A stretch of 64,000 nt of DNA. It comes from Capitulum mitella (lineage: Eukaryota > Arthropoda > Thecostraca > Pollicipedomorpha > Pollicipedidae). Positions within the stretch are counted from its first letter, which is position 1. Each line of letters begins with the position of its first letter. This document shows, piece by piece, positions 12,561 through 24,590 of the stretch. The stretch is taken from contig CP099854.1 in NCBI GenBank assembly GCA_030062745.1, positions 12,596,153-12,660,152 of the forward strand, read 5' to 3'. The position numbers and the translations under genes are program-made. The notes beneath the pieces were generated by a model, which had not been told where the DNA came from, made no database searches, and worked only from the letters and a program-made list of their open reading frames with translations.

Positions 12561-12908
12561 CTAAAAGGTGAGCATATAAGCTCCGTTTACATTGCCAATA
12601 CGTTTTGCCAGACGGGCGCTGTCTCGTACTTAGTAGAAGCATGTAGTGCTTTAGGTATTTCGGGAAAATGGCAACTAAATTTCCTGTTAAAAAGATGTCA
12701 CGAATACCTTCTAATCTTAATATTTTATTCAGTAAAATCACATTTTAGAGCATTAAACGGCCAAGGGCTACCACGGAATTGTCACAAGTGGGTGCTGATA
12801 GCACCGCGGATCACGATGGCGGCGGATGTTCGTAGTCGCCTGGCCTGTTTCGTACCAGGATATGACAGCCAGGCCCCACATGACGGACTGGGCCAGGGCC
12901 AAGGTCCC

Positions 12909-12939
12909 TTTATACATTTCGGGGCCAGACGCTGATTGG
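12909..12939 (-). promoter_or_regulatory. CCAAT plus TATA promoter-like pair
   Basis: On the minus strand the order is GACCAATCAGCG (CCAAT complement at 12935-12939), ~20 bases, then TATAAA (complement of 12909-12914). The same pair is conserved in the duplicate at 53502-53535 despite divergence around it. Order, spacing and conservation fit a Pol II core promoter firing toward lower coordinates. A downstream transcript is not established. Confidence 0.35.
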
Positions 12940-13297
12940 TCGAGACTCAATGCGCACATTATGATTGTTCAGTTATTCCGTTATGAAGGGAAAACGAAGC
13001 GTTCTGATTCATTGGGGTCTCGCCTGACTTACCTGCACACTCCTGTCAGATGAGTCAACAGGTAACGAGGGCTGGACTAATGTACAAATCCTAGAATAAC
13101 CTTAAAGGCGCAGAGCCGCTTGGGTTTCGGTGTATGGTCTTGAGTGCGTTCATACTACATGGCCGAGTTCGTCACTGGTGCACAATATTAACCAACATCT
13201 AGAAGGCTTACACAAAGAAAAACTGCAGGTGTTTGTTCCCTTTATGAGCACGGTAAGCGTGGCAAACTGCTGTGGAAACTCGGCTATAATAAGTGTA

Positions 13298-13308
<11 letters not shown>

Positions 13309-13345
<37 letters not shown>
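13309..13345. repeat. (TA)n microsatellite
   Basis: A TA/AT run with a few G interruptions lies in the diverged shoulder of duplication copy 1. It is absent from the corresponding place in copy 2. Confidence 0.9.
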
Positions 13346-15959
13346 ATTACATAACAACAGAAGCCTAAATAGAACACAAGACACGAACTGCCTATATGCA
13401 ATGTGAATCTGAGAGATTTCCCACTTTTGTTTGGATAATGTGGGACTAAAAATCAGTTAAGCATGAAGTCAGCCATATTCTTACATTGCATGCGCAGTGG
13501 AAAATTTCATGATACGGTGTTGCTCACTTCTCAAAATGAACCCACTTAGCAAGGAAGAAAACTCAAGTCATACAACTCGACTACAAAACAGGTTCAATAA
13601 GGGCAACCCATCACGCTTTTCGATCCACGTTCCACTTCCGTTAAGCACGATCCCCAAGCTATCAGAAGAGTTTCTGAACAACTTTTAACTGAGGACATTG
13701 CTGAGAACTTAAGCCGAGGGCGCAGGTGGGTGAAAACGTGCAAAACACTCTGCAGGGGATATTTGAGAGATCGCAACCATTGTTCTCGGAACCCCACGAA
13801 GTCAATCAAGATTTCGGCGCCGTTCTACTTGACAACGGCACCGAAGAAATTTCCATGGGTTGTGGATTTGCATGATATGATGCCCAAACATATGTACGCA
13901 TTTGTCCAGTTCTAAGAGACAAAAAGAAGGGAGTCCTTTTGGACTCAGCCGGTAGGTTTCCGGCAGTTAAAAGCTGTGATTTAATCCCCTGCGAACCTCC
14001 TGATCGTGCCTCGCAGACAACTCATGAACGCGCTGCAGTTTTGCGAAGGCGACGGAGAAGAAACATACGAGATATCGTGCAGGTCGGAGCACGTCTGCCA
14101 CTTGGAGCTCCTTGTAAAGTGGCTGCTTAGCTTTATGGCGCTCCGCCGAGACATCTGTTCCGACCTGGTTCAGCCAGTATAGTTGCAAATGTAACCGTGT
14201 ACCGACCAGTCGTGCACCGACCACACACATGCGATCGCTCAGCTGAGATAGCTTTTGTAGGATTCAGTCTTTCAGGTGGGGGGTGCTACCCTCGTCGTTG
14301 GGTCACGGTGCTTCCCATAACACTGCCGAATACCACTTCCATCTCTTCGATAGCCGTCATCCGTGTCTCTGACGATGTTGTCAGTCCACCTCTTGGACGG
14401 AACCGAGTCGACAGGAGCTTCACACGGCTTCATTCCCAGCCACTAGTTAGTGGTGACATTTCGCTGCACCGTAGGCCACAACAAAGGCCACTGTCTTCCG
14501 CTCCAGGCCCAATTCTTCCCCTGGATTGCGTGGCTGTAGGCCATTCTCCACGCCGTCGTCCGCTCCCCACTGGTCCAGGAAGTGGAGGCGCGGAGAGCGG
14601 CGAACGGAAGGCCACTCTGACCTCACATTGTTCCGCTGCGGCCGCTGCGTAGTCGTGGTCCTGATGCAACAAACCATGATAAATAACGAAATAATATTTG
14701 CAAAAACAGGTTGTAGCTATTACTTGGCTGCATCAAGCTTCACATTACCGTACTGGATAGATTAAATGGGGAGCTATAAATGGAAATATACATATTCAGA
14801 ACAACTCATACGCAAAGAGAAACGAGATTGAAACGTTCAGATTCCATGGCACACACAGCGCAAACACATACCAGGATTTCCCAATGGGCACATATTGATG
14901 AAGACGTGGAACCAACATTGAAATACATTAACGTATGCCCTACGTCTCCACACCCACTTTCCGCCCTCCACCCACACTGCATAGCTTTGTAGGGCAAAGA
15001 AAATATATGTGTTGACCCAACTACTTGACGGTCAGTCATCCTAGTGCCTCGCTGGCGAGGCTGCCCAGCTCTTCCAGTTGCCGACCGGTTCTGACGAACG
15101 TGACGTTAGGTCTGGCTTCCACGGAACGACCCGGGCTGGTTGCTGCGACTAATTACGAGGGCGCTATGAGCATAATGCGCAGCCGGCATCTTACTTTCAT
15201 TGCATCTTGTGCTGTGTTTGGTCCAGACATCCTCCGTAGCTGCGAAATGCGTTTTCTAAGCAGTGATGGTTCATGTGAGATGTTGGGATGAACTACGGAT
15301 CAGAACATGTGGTTTGCAGGTTCTCGTACAGATGGGGTCAAGATGCGGTAATGCGCAGTATACCGTGCTGGAACAGCAGCGTGCTGTTACGGTCTCCAGG
15401 GCGCTTTGACATATGTTTCCTTGCTAGTTCTGTGAGGTTAACCCTGCATCTACAGCGGCATCCTGTGCTTCATTAACTTCTGCATTCAACGCGTGTGCAC
15501 GGCGCTTTACTTTGCTATCAACCGGAATGTGGCTGTTCATTCAATCGAACCCCTCGTCTGTGCCCAGGACAGCGGTTGGCAGGGCACGTGGCCATCGCTT
15601 TGCCCACCGTCTGCTGCGTGGCCACGCGAACCCTCTTGAATGCTGTGTCCCGTTGCGTGGCAAAAAAGTAGTAGTCACGAAACTGATCTACGACACAACT
15701 CCGCACCAGTATTTGTCATACACTGTTTAACCCGAGGTACAAATTTACCATTCAAATGTCTTCGGAAGCAAAAGCCGGATGCTGACCTTGACGAAAGCCG
15801 TGGGCGGTGTTCGCTGGCATGCTTGCGGCCAGCGTGAACGTTGGAATGCAAGCAGGTCTGTACGCCTCCATGGAGGACGACGGTTTTATGATCATCGGCT
15901 TCAACAGTTCCGTTACTTGCCACAAGCATGGTACACAATCATACACTAATGCTTCTCAG

Positions 15960-17060
15960 CAGCTATTGACAGTGTTGTAATTGCACCTCCAGATGTAACT
16001 CTTTGAGCATCGGATAGAGTCTGGTCTGGCGTAAATTCTTGTTCAGGAGCTCCCGCAAGCCGTGAGGGTTCAGAAGTGCGGTGCCATGGAAAGTTCAGAA
16101 CCGTCCGGCACAGGCCCACTGTCCTTCCCGACGGTGTGCACCCGCATAAATTTCGTAAGGTGGGGAACGTCAACGAACGAAGATCCATACTCTCCGGGGA
16201 CAAAGCTGATAGAAAGTATACGTCGGATCTAATATGCCACGTGATTTACGTTTGAGGACTGCGACAATGACATGGGAACTGAAGCCATGGTTAGGTAATT
16301 ACGAAGGATTTTCTGAGATCTCGACGAGATACGGTAAGAATTTATTAAGTGTGCAGTTGGAACCATACTAGATGGAACAGCGGGAATTCGGGGCAAAATT
16401 TGCACACTTTACGTCTTGTTACCCAATGGCGTAACGAAGTCCAGCATATCGTCAAGTAACAGGAACATCACAAGTTAAATCGGGCCTGAAGAACAGAAAT
16501 TCGCCTCCTTGCATCAGATGGGTTGGAAATCCATGTCTTGCTGTCCGTCACGCCGGCCTATCGCCACATAACCTCGTTTGTGGCTCCCACGTCGGTGATA
16601 GCCGCAACGATCAAAAGGCCTAGGGCTTCCAGACGGCAGATAATGACGGCCAGTTTCCGTGATGCCATGGTGGAGTCTACTTCAGAGAAGACTGGCTGCT
16701 TCCAAGAGCCACATAGCCCCGGACCATGGCTGCCTGCAGCTTGGAGCTCATGAGGACCTGGCCTATTGATGCGTCGAAGCAACTGCCTACTAACGACTGT
16801 CGATGGCCATTTCGTCTCACGAAAGCACGCTAAGCCCCTGAAGCCGGTCCATGCCACAGACAGCCGCCTCTAGAACTAACGGTGCCGAGTCCATCGTCCC
16901 TGGTGTTACGCAACACTCGCGGTCCAGCGGAATAGCATCCTACCCTAGGGCAATGGAATCTGAAGTTTTCTCCGCAGCGTCTGCATACACCCTCCGGCTC
17001 AGACACCGCAAGCCCAGTGCACGGGAAACCAGTGGTGGCCGTTGCACAACTAGGGTTGTG
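15960..17060 (-). pseudogene. P-element/THAP9-type transposase relic, copy 1
   Basis: Read on the minus strand in shifting frames, pieces follow the order of THAP9/P-element transposases. A DEM-like start of the catalytic region (FRETKWPS) is followed by WKQPVFSEVDSTM, then AAITDVGATNEVMWR, corresponding to the SDMG..N..W motif of the family. About 270 bases later come FVDVPHLTKFMRVH, matching the ADVPHLLKL..N motif, and LKELHLEVQLQHCQ. These proteins cut and paste P-superfamily transposons with an RNase H-like fold. Here the frame is broken repeatedly. A one-base deletion around 16717-16720 puts the WKQPV segment out of frame with what precedes it, unlike copy 2. The ~270-base spacer between the SDMG-like and DVPHL-like parts may be an intron or an insertion. 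The N-terminal THAP finger is not seen. It is dead. Confidence 0.7.
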
Positions 17061-17739
17061 CAACGACCGAGGTACTATCATAGCTGTAACGCTTCGTCAG
17101 TGGGATGGAAATGATTGTTGGTCAGCCTGAAACAGCTGTTTATCTGAGTTTCGATCACCTTACTTTGGACCGAAGAGTTTTTGTCTTTGTTTGTTTTTGT
17201 TGTTTTTATGCCCATCATTTTACGCACACGCATCAGAAAAATGAATTCAGGTGGTAGGATCCTTTTAGGAATAGCTTGGATGAACATTTCAGCACTAATT
17301 CAGTGATGTGAATGAACACGATACTGCGCATTTTCATGCATTTCCCTGGCTTGCGATGCCTTTTAGGCTCGCTTCCTGATATGAGTCACTTGCGGAAGCT
17401 GAACACGATTCCCACTTGGCACGTTACAAAATTACGAATGTTCCCGTACCTTGCGAACCTCCGTTGCCCTCGAATAACAGCTTCGTTCAACTAATCTTTA
17501 CTTTGTAGGACACATATTTCAATGCAGCCCGGGAGTACCGGCCTTTTGCTTTAGAGGGAACTTTCACCGCTTCTGTTTTTGTTGACGTTTGTGCATGTTG
17601 GTTATGTCCGTCGCCCCGAAGGTGTCAAGTCCATTATTACTGGTGCAAGCATCCGCATCACCCGTGTCACGATGACAATGCCTTCGAAAAAACGGGGTTT
17701 TAACATGGGACCCTTATGGGATTTAATTTTTTTCCCTTT

Positions 17740-18030
17740 CCCTGTAACTGCCATCCCATGCATGCGTTGGATGCCAATCAGAAACAAAAGTGTAGTCTTT
17801 ACGTCCAGTGATAAAACGTTTATTTATAGGATTGTACCCTGTAACTACCAGCCCATGCATGCGTTGGATACCACTCAGAAACAAAAGTGTAGTCTTTACC
17901 TCCAGTCATAAAACGTTTGTTATTTATAGGGTTGTACCCTGTAACTACCAGCCCATGCATGCGTTGGATGCCAATCAGAAAGAAAAGTATAGCCTTCACT
18001 TCCGGTAATAAAACCTTTATTATGCGTAGT
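17740..18030. repeat. Three-unit ~98-bp tandem repeat
   Basis: Three units begin CCCTGTAACTRCCA at 17740, 17837 and 17937. Each contains CCCATGCATGCGTTGGAT and ends in an AT-rich ATAAAACGTTT-type tail. Spacings are 97 and 100 bases. The same array is in the second duplication copy at 58650-58930. Confidence 0.85.
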
Positions 18031-18660
18031 AGGAGGGCACAGCATAGCCGCAATTAACACATTTTAAAATGGTGTTGAATTCAAAACTTTTTCAGCGTTC
18101 CTACGCAAATGATCAAAACACCAAGGTCTGGTTTCCCCTCGTCATAAAGTTTCATTGGCCATTGAGGACCCACTCATCCGTAGTCGACAGCAGACGATTT
18201 CATAAGAGAAAAAGGAAGTGCAGGCATTCGCGCCAAGACGTTGTCCTCAGTTATAACATTGATCAGGCGCAGCAGGTAGCCAGCCACAAGCCAGAAGTAT
18301 TAAGTAGACCTGAATGGTGAAAGAAAGCTTAGTTGAACCTCTCCCCCCGCCGCCACCCCCTGCCCTCACCTTATGGTCACTGGTTTTCACAAATTGGCTG
18401 TTATCACAAAGTATTTGTTTAAAAGACGAAAATTGAAATCTCAAAACTTTTACTTCCATTTTCAAAATCGTCATGTATGATAGCTGATACGGTAAATTTG
18501 CCCTTGTTTGTAATAAATTGGTAAGTGTATTGTTAAGCCTTTTCATCCGAGTTTTGACCCCCGATCACCAAAAGATGCGTCACCACCTTACGCCCGAGGT
18601 CCGGACACTCCTAATCCTGTAACATGTTTTCCTCCACATCCTTTACTGCTTTTCGGTCTG

Positions 18661-19270
18661 GGGCGGGGTCGCGTCGTGACGTCTTATCAGAGTTCAGAGG
18701 ATGGTGAACTTTGGAGCCAGGATCGTCTCCGGGTCTCGTAAGCGGGATTCCGTGTCGGTAACCTTGAGGGCGCTGGGCTGGCGCGCCGTACGTGACCTGC
18801 TGTCGAGCCCCGAGGCGCGACAGCACTGGTGTCTTCCGAGCCCTGAATGACTTGCGTGCTGTACGGGGCGGGGCCGCGTCGTGCCACCTTAGCAGAGTTC
18901 AGAGGGTGGTGAACTTTGGGGCCAGGGTCGTCTCCGGGGCTCGTAAGCAAGATTCAGTATCGGCAACCTCGAGGGCGCTGGGCTGGCGCACCGTACGTGA
19001 CTTAGTTGCGAGACGCGACAGCATTGTTGTCTTCCGAACCCTGAACGACTCGCGTTCTCCGGTGGCGGTCCGGTCCTTGTTAACGCCACGTACCGCTGTG
19101 TCCCAGCGTGCCACCCGGTTGGAGCCGCCGACTTTCCGTCTGTTTGTGGCCCGCAGGGCTTTTTCGTATCGCGCGGCCTCGTCCTGGAACCGCCTGCCGC
19201 CGGACATCACCGCCTCTCTAACCCGTGGAGAGCTTGTATGCAAACTTGACGAGCTATCTCCTACACCTTG
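18661..19270 (+). pseudogene. Non-LTR retrotransposon reverse-transcriptase tail (CR1/L2-like), copy 1
   Basis: The plus-strand frames encode the well-known C-terminal end of CR1/L2-type reverse transcriptases. It runs RVQRVVNFGARVVSGARK, then RALGWRTVRDLVARRDS, VFRTLND, a TPRTAV stretch and SYRAASSWNRLPPDI near the end. In intact elements this follows the polymerase fingers/palm and thumb. Here only the last ~160 residues remain, so the copy is strongly 5' truncated, as is usual for this class. The first ~200 bases of the tail are present twice in tandem (unit about 205 bases, around 18661-18865 and 18866-19070). Since 205 is not a multiple of three, the two units are in different frames. 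Not functional. Confidence 0.75.
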
Positions 19271-20683
19271 ACGTGTCTGACTGTCTAGTTTTATCTGTAT
19301 GACTATCACGCGTGTGCTGCACTGAAATGACTCGAGTCAAACAGTAATCCACGCGTTGGAAAGATTCGTTAGTAAACTGAACTAAACTGGCGTCGTGATA
19401 CCCGATATTGCACCCGGCGTCCGTGACAAGCCCAAGAGACCTGTTGCCTGGTCAGTACTCTGGGCCATAAGACGATCCAGGGTTTTGGCCTATGTTGCAG
19501 TTGACTTCAGCTGGCGCTGAAACCGGGTCTATTCCTTTCGCCAAAGTCGCCATGTCTTGTCTAAAATAAGTACAACCCGCACCGACTGGGGGGCAGTTGA
19601 CCCCCCTGAGATTTTTCCGAGACTGCGAGAGAACGAACAAACGCAGAGCCACAAAACATTGCGTATCTTTTGCTTGATCATTTTACCCCTTGCGTCTAAT
19701 TTTTGACCTCAGGTCAGATGAGGTGCTTTGCCTAGGTCAGATCAAGTAGGCTTAAGTCCAAAAAAGTCTAGCGCCTTGCAACTTTTTCGCAAAACGTACC
19801 ACAGTAAAACTTTGAAGGGTTAGAAATTTTGATAAAGTCAACAAATGTGCTATCTCTGATTTTTCGGCAATGTCCGGGTGAAGCTCGTTTTCAACATAAG
19901 TCGTCGTTTTTTGAAAACTGAGGATTTTTTATAACAACTGGAGTGTTGCGAGATCCAGACATCTAGTTTCCGTCAAAGAGCGAAGTTTTAATGACCTCCG
20001 ACCTGTTATGGGCCAAAATGCACTGACATCAAAATCGGCGATGAATGACTCAGATTGGGTAGAAAATGGCAGAACTGGCTTGCACGATTGCGAATTATGC
20101 CAAAAAGTTCAAAAAGTTTCAAAAAATTGCGAATTTTGCGAATAAACAGGCTCACGCGAATAAAGCTCCACAAATGGTGTAGATTGATAACTACTAAACT
20201 TTTTCAACATTTAAGCACGAGAAACCGTCACAAGAGCCACTAGGATCAAGAAACCACACTTGGAAAGGCATATTTTGCGAAAATAAAAGAGCGCTAAAAT
20301 TAGATCCCGTTAATTTCATACCGCGCTCGCCTATGGCGTCCACCCATCAGCGTTACGAAAATCGCCGTGTTTAACTCAACGTTTTCGTGTACATATTGCA
20401 CAAATCAGAGAAATTAGACGTGTATCGGCATCTGCGGACTTTTGCCTGTCCGCTGGTGCCTTTATCCAGACTTTAGTCACAGCCCTTGAGATCCAGGCCG
20501 TTTATCGGTCTCATGCAGGCGACTATGATGAAACATATAGGGCGAAAACGACTCAAGGCCATGGACGCTGTTTGTTGGTTTGTGTACGGCCTGAAGCGGA
20601 TGACGATCCCCGACGGCACTGCATTTCTGATGGATAACCAAGGTTGCTTGGCAGTTCTGCCTCTAAATAAACGTAAGCAATTC

Positions 20684-20720
20684 CAACCTAACCTAACCTA
20701 ATATGACCTAACTTAACCCA
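20684..20720. repeat. Interstitial telomere-like CCTAA repeat
   Basis: CCAACCTAACCTAACCTAATATGACCTAACTTAACCC-type sequence, split here for brevity, is a short TTAGG-class (complement CCTAA) stretch with two interruptions. TTAGG is the usual arthropod telomere unit. It is repeated in duplication copy 2 at 61594-61630. Confidence 0.6.
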
Positions 20721-22309
20721 GCGCTTACGGCAAACTGATTACTACACCTACGGGAGCCAATTATTACGACTACGGCGAAATAACCCACACGCAAAAAAAC
20801 GCACATGCCGCAAAGCAATTATGTGCCACTAAACCAGGATCTGTTTCCCACCTCTGTTCCATTTCCATTCTTCCCTACTTCTACCCTTACCTTCAACTTT
20901 CTGTTCCTTACATTTTCCTCTACACATGTTGCGCATACTACACAAATCTAAATAACAGATTCCAGCAATGTCATGCTACTGGACATGCCTAGTCGCCGTG
21001 GGTTACTTCCGCGAAAATCAGGATTCGCTTTGCACAACCATGGAGTGGTCATTTAGCCTGTCACGTCACCACTGCTCCAGCGCTGTCAGCTAGGCATTGT
21101 CGCTCCAGGGGCGGCCGGTGAAGTTGCACACCATTTTACAACCACAGTTTTGTCTGGGAATAGGCCAGTTGTCTATTGCTGTGCCAGTGATTATCAACTA
21201 ATAAAATTATTTTTCCGCTGGTAGCACCTTAAAGAGAAAAAAGTCGCTATGTCGGTGTGCCAGTGCCCAGCATTATGATGGCAGGGTCAAAACAGTGTCA
21301 GCCTAGAAAATAATTCCCACGCATTTGTACAATACCAGTGTTAGTACATACGACAATGTTTTTCATTGACCTAGTTTTCATTAATTGGACTGTTTTCTGT
21401 GCCACCTCTTAGCCATGTATTTTTGAGCTAACCAATTTCCACAAATAACATGAATCGTGTAAGTTTGCTGCTGTCACCCATGTTATCAGGCCAAGAAATG
21501 TTAGATTTTTAGCTCACCAGGTGCATGCATAACCATACAGTACACCCATTTTTTAACGTTAACATGCATTTATACCACCAATATTTCATGTCAAAACCAC
21601 AAACCTCACAGACCTGTGACTGCAGCCTTCCTGGAGATTTTGTTAAGGGGCGGTATCCTTTCTGAACAGACCGCACAAATAATGGCCTTACAAGAATGCT
21701 GGGATCGTAATACAAAGGAACAAAGTGGTAGAACATATACGCATTGTTTTGATGTAAAAGTAAACAACCCCAGCTTATTTCCTCATCTAGGCGAGCCGAG
21801 TGGGATGGTATTTTGGTAGCCTAAAAATAAAACGCCGGAAATTTTCTGACAAATGTTGCACTTCAATACTGAGCAAATCATCATTGCTCAAACCTTGTGT
21901 GAAACAGGCATGTCAACTGCGGTATGAAGCTGTAAGGTCTGAAAGATGGAAAAGGATATGATCAGCGGATGTGACAAGACTTAAGGTGAAAAATAAACCG
22001 TGCAAAAACATATACTACTATAATAGCTTTTATCACTATACTACTATAATGGGTTTTATCACTAGAACTGACGTTTACAAATACCGCAAATGATATCATC
22101 ATGTAACTGACCAGCATTATTGGTAAAAGAGTACAATACCTATTGTTCAACAATGACAGCGAATGTGGTTTTATCATCTGGCATTTTGTTAACGCAAAAT
22201 TCTGTCTTGCCCAATCAATCCCTACAAAATATCCTTGTGGATGGATGTAAAATAGTTCTGGCCTGATAAGTTTATATCCATCCTGGTCCAAAATGAGTCG
22301 GATCCTCTT

Positions 22310-22430
22310 TTAACCCTGCTCCGTGGCGGGGAGAGATTCTGACCCCTCCCCCCGCCGCGGTTTCTCGCTCGCCATTCTCGGGCTTTTTGGGAGCAGCGTC
22401 GCGAAACTTAGTGACTCTTTCCCAAATATG
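22310..22430 (+). mobile_element. Solo piggyBac-type element end, copy 1
   Basis: The sequence starts TTAACCCTGCTCCGTGGCGGGG and continues through CCCCGCCGCGGTTTCTCGCTCGCC to CGCGAAACTTAGTGACTCTTT. This parallels the left end of the element at 4009 (GGTTTTTTGCTTGCC...CACGAAACTTGGTCAC). Homology stops near 22430, so only one terminus remains. The duplicate is at 63221. Confidence 0.5.
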
Positions 22431-22637
22431 TTCCACATGCTGTAAAACAACAGTTCCCCGGCTGAGTTTATTGACATTGCCCAGAACAAAGCTACCGCCA
22501 ATCATAATCACGAAATCCAAATTGGGTTCGGTGCCGACTAGGGAACGATACACATTTGCAACGCCTCTGAACTCCCCGAACGAGGGAATGCTTGCTGCAG
22601 ACGTGATGACAAGACTGATGCGGGAACACGTAATCAC
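22385..22637 (-). pseudogene. Possible von Willebrand A domain fragment, copy 1
   Basis: The minus-strand frame reads CSRISLVITSAAS, about 20 residues, DFVIMIGGSFVLGNVNKLS and VVLQHVEHIWERV. This resembles the second half of a vWA domain: the VITDG strand, then the V.AIGVG strand and the following helix. The frame then runs into the piggyBac-type end. No flanking exon with the first half was found in this block, and the metal-site T/D residues are not conserved. It may be a relic or an exon of an unassembled gene. This is a weak call. Confidence 0.3.
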
Positions 22638-23624
22638 ATACTACACTCTGTGCACAGCAGGAACGCAGGTCAGTTAGACTGGATACATAGTTACCATAGA
22701 AACACGATGACATTATTTTTTAACGGGATCGCCGTTGCTGGTTCAGCAAAACTCCCATCGAAGTTCTATACGGAGTGGTCACAACGATGTCCAAGTTGCC
22801 TACACTTTCCGCAGAGTTCTGTCAGGTGGCTTTTGTTCTCGTCCATCTTGTCCATTCCCCTGGGCCTGTGCAAGGGTCTCTGCCAAAAAGAAACCCTTGT
22901 GTGTGACGTTAGAGCCCGACGCAAGCTAGCGATGACCGACACGTGCGTACATCGAACTATCAATGGTCACCATTCATGCAGAGCGACAAATGATTCAGCA
23001 CCAACACAGTGATGTTTTGGGGAGGGCAAACACACGTGTCACCAGATGCATGACGAAAGCAATTCACGCAAATAGCTACGAGCTCCGCCATCGGGGGACG
23101 TGTACGGCATCTCCACAACGCATTATGGACGGATGCAGGATTTTACAAAAGGGGAGAAGGGGCAGATTTTTAGGGGTACGACACGGGCGGCGTCAAAGCG
23201 ACTCATGACGGCGTTTCGACTCGTATGCGCTTGAAAGCGGGACGCTTATATTACAGATGGGCATGTTGTATTATATATGTACTACGTTGTGGTCGCTTCT
23301 CTGATGTAGCCAGGACGCCATTTTGAGGAGTGACGCAAGAACGCAGGGTGCCACATGCGCGCTCTTTAATGATAGGGCGCCTTTGTATCCAGGGGCGAAA
23401 TTCGTCGGAGGAAAATCAAACCATCCAAAAAATCCAAAAACAAACCAAAAATCAAGCTGAACGTGAGGTCTGGGAATGTGTCTCTGTGTTGCAAGAGACC
23501 CATTCTAACAAAACGGCGCCCTGTACTAAAACGTTGGTGCATCTTCGATGTTACTGGGCCGGTATTTTCAACAATAAGGTGTCATAGTCTTTCATAGTGG
23601 TGTGTTTGTTTTTCCCTTTTTTTC

Positions 23625-24590
23625 AGGGGGAGGGGGCGCCTTTTGAATGAGAGGGCGCCCGTACTCCATCGCAGGGACGCTTTCTTGGTACAGCGCCTTT
23701 GGAACGAAAGGCCACCCAGCCGCCATCACATAGGCGTTTGTTTGGTGCCAAGAGGGCGCCTTCGAACGACAGGGCGCCGATGCTCCATCGCAAAGGCACT
23801 CTGTTAGTGTCACAGGGGCGTCTTTACGACAGCGCAATCCTACGATGTCGCCGGGGAGCCTTTTGATCGACAGGTTGACCACAAATCATCACAGGGGCGC
23901 CTTTTTAATGTCATATGGATCTTTGCAGCTATCGTGCCAATGAGCCCGTACTTGGTCATAGTATGGGCTCGTTCGTCATAGGGGCGCATCACTGGTGTCA
24001 CAGGGACACGTTTTCATTAACACGGCGCCCATATGACGTCGCAAGGGACGCCTCCATGGTGTCAGAGACGTTTTTTGTCGTTTTTATGGCGTTTTTTTTT
24101 TACCAACAGGGGACCGATACATCACCGCGAATCTTCTTAGTATCACAGGAGCTCTTTTTGAAGAAGGCAGCCATTCGCCATTTCAGAGGTGTCTCCATGA
24201 TGTCACAGGGACACGTACTAAATAACGGGGCACCCATACTCCGTCACACGAGCGCACTCTTGGCGCCACAGGAGCGCCTTTTGAACGGCAGGGGTACATA
24301 TACTACTATACGGATGCATTTTCTATGTCGCATGGATGCATTTTCAACTAACAGGGCACCGTGATTAATCACAGGTGCGCCTTTTAAATGTTGTCATCGA
24401 AGGGGCGCCATTTAAATACTGTGCCATCGAAATGGCGCTTCGGCGTCACACGGGCGCCAAAGTTATGAACAGGTCATCCATGTACTGTAACATTGGCGCC
24501 TCCTCGATGTCAGCTGAGCGCCATTTTTATAGCATCATGTCCAGTCACAGAGGCGTCTGCTCTCTGTCACAGAGAGACTTGTAAGCGATT
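23625..24590. repeat. GGCGCC-rich degenerate minisatellite
   Basis: Imperfect units of roughly 30-40 bases carry words such as CAGGGGCGCCTTTTNAANG, AGGGCGCCCATACTCC and CATCGCAGGGACGC. They alternate in a loose higher-order pattern across nearly 1 kb. The same words reappear at 25440-25740 just before the gap. Frames through it are not genes. Confidence 0.75.

Larger units (their letters stand above)
12590..13927. repeat. Diverged left shoulder of the segmental duplication, copy 1
   Basis: This stretch aligns in order with 53185-54836, with many substitutions and indels. A better conserved core lies at 12735-12960 (matching 53332-53550). It ends at 13928, where identity with the second copy jumps to near 100%. 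A TA microsatellite (13309-13345) present here is missing from the second copy. No coding gene is seen. Confidence 0.7.
13928..23090 (+). repeat. Segmental duplication copy 1
   Basis: This 9.2 kb block recurs at 54837-64000, in the same orientation, offset by 40909-40911 bases. Most 60-base lines are identical or differ by one or two bases. The match is still running when the window ends, so the right boundary is unknown. The left boundary is marked by GGAGTCCTTTTGGACTC, a short hairpin. Within it are a P-type transposase relic, a non-LTR retrotransposon tail, a 98-bp tandem repeat, a TTAGG-like telomere word, a piggyBac-type end and a von Willebrand A-like fragment. No intact gene is visible. 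Confidence 0.9.

Noticed and set aside
14197-14652. 151-codon ORF inside duplication copy 1 (and 55185-55562)
   Set aside because: Overlaps equally long minus frames in GC-rich DNA, has no family resemblance and is shortened in the second copy by an indel.
17740-18030. Repeats with short spacers as a CRISPR array
   Set aside because: Units are contiguous ~98-bp tandem copies without unique spacers, and the DNA is eukaryotic.
22766-22963. C..C...GH-like zinc knuckle in a minus frame (CGKCRQLGHRC)
   Set aside because: Spacing does not fit a standard knuckle and the frame has no further gag-like sequence.
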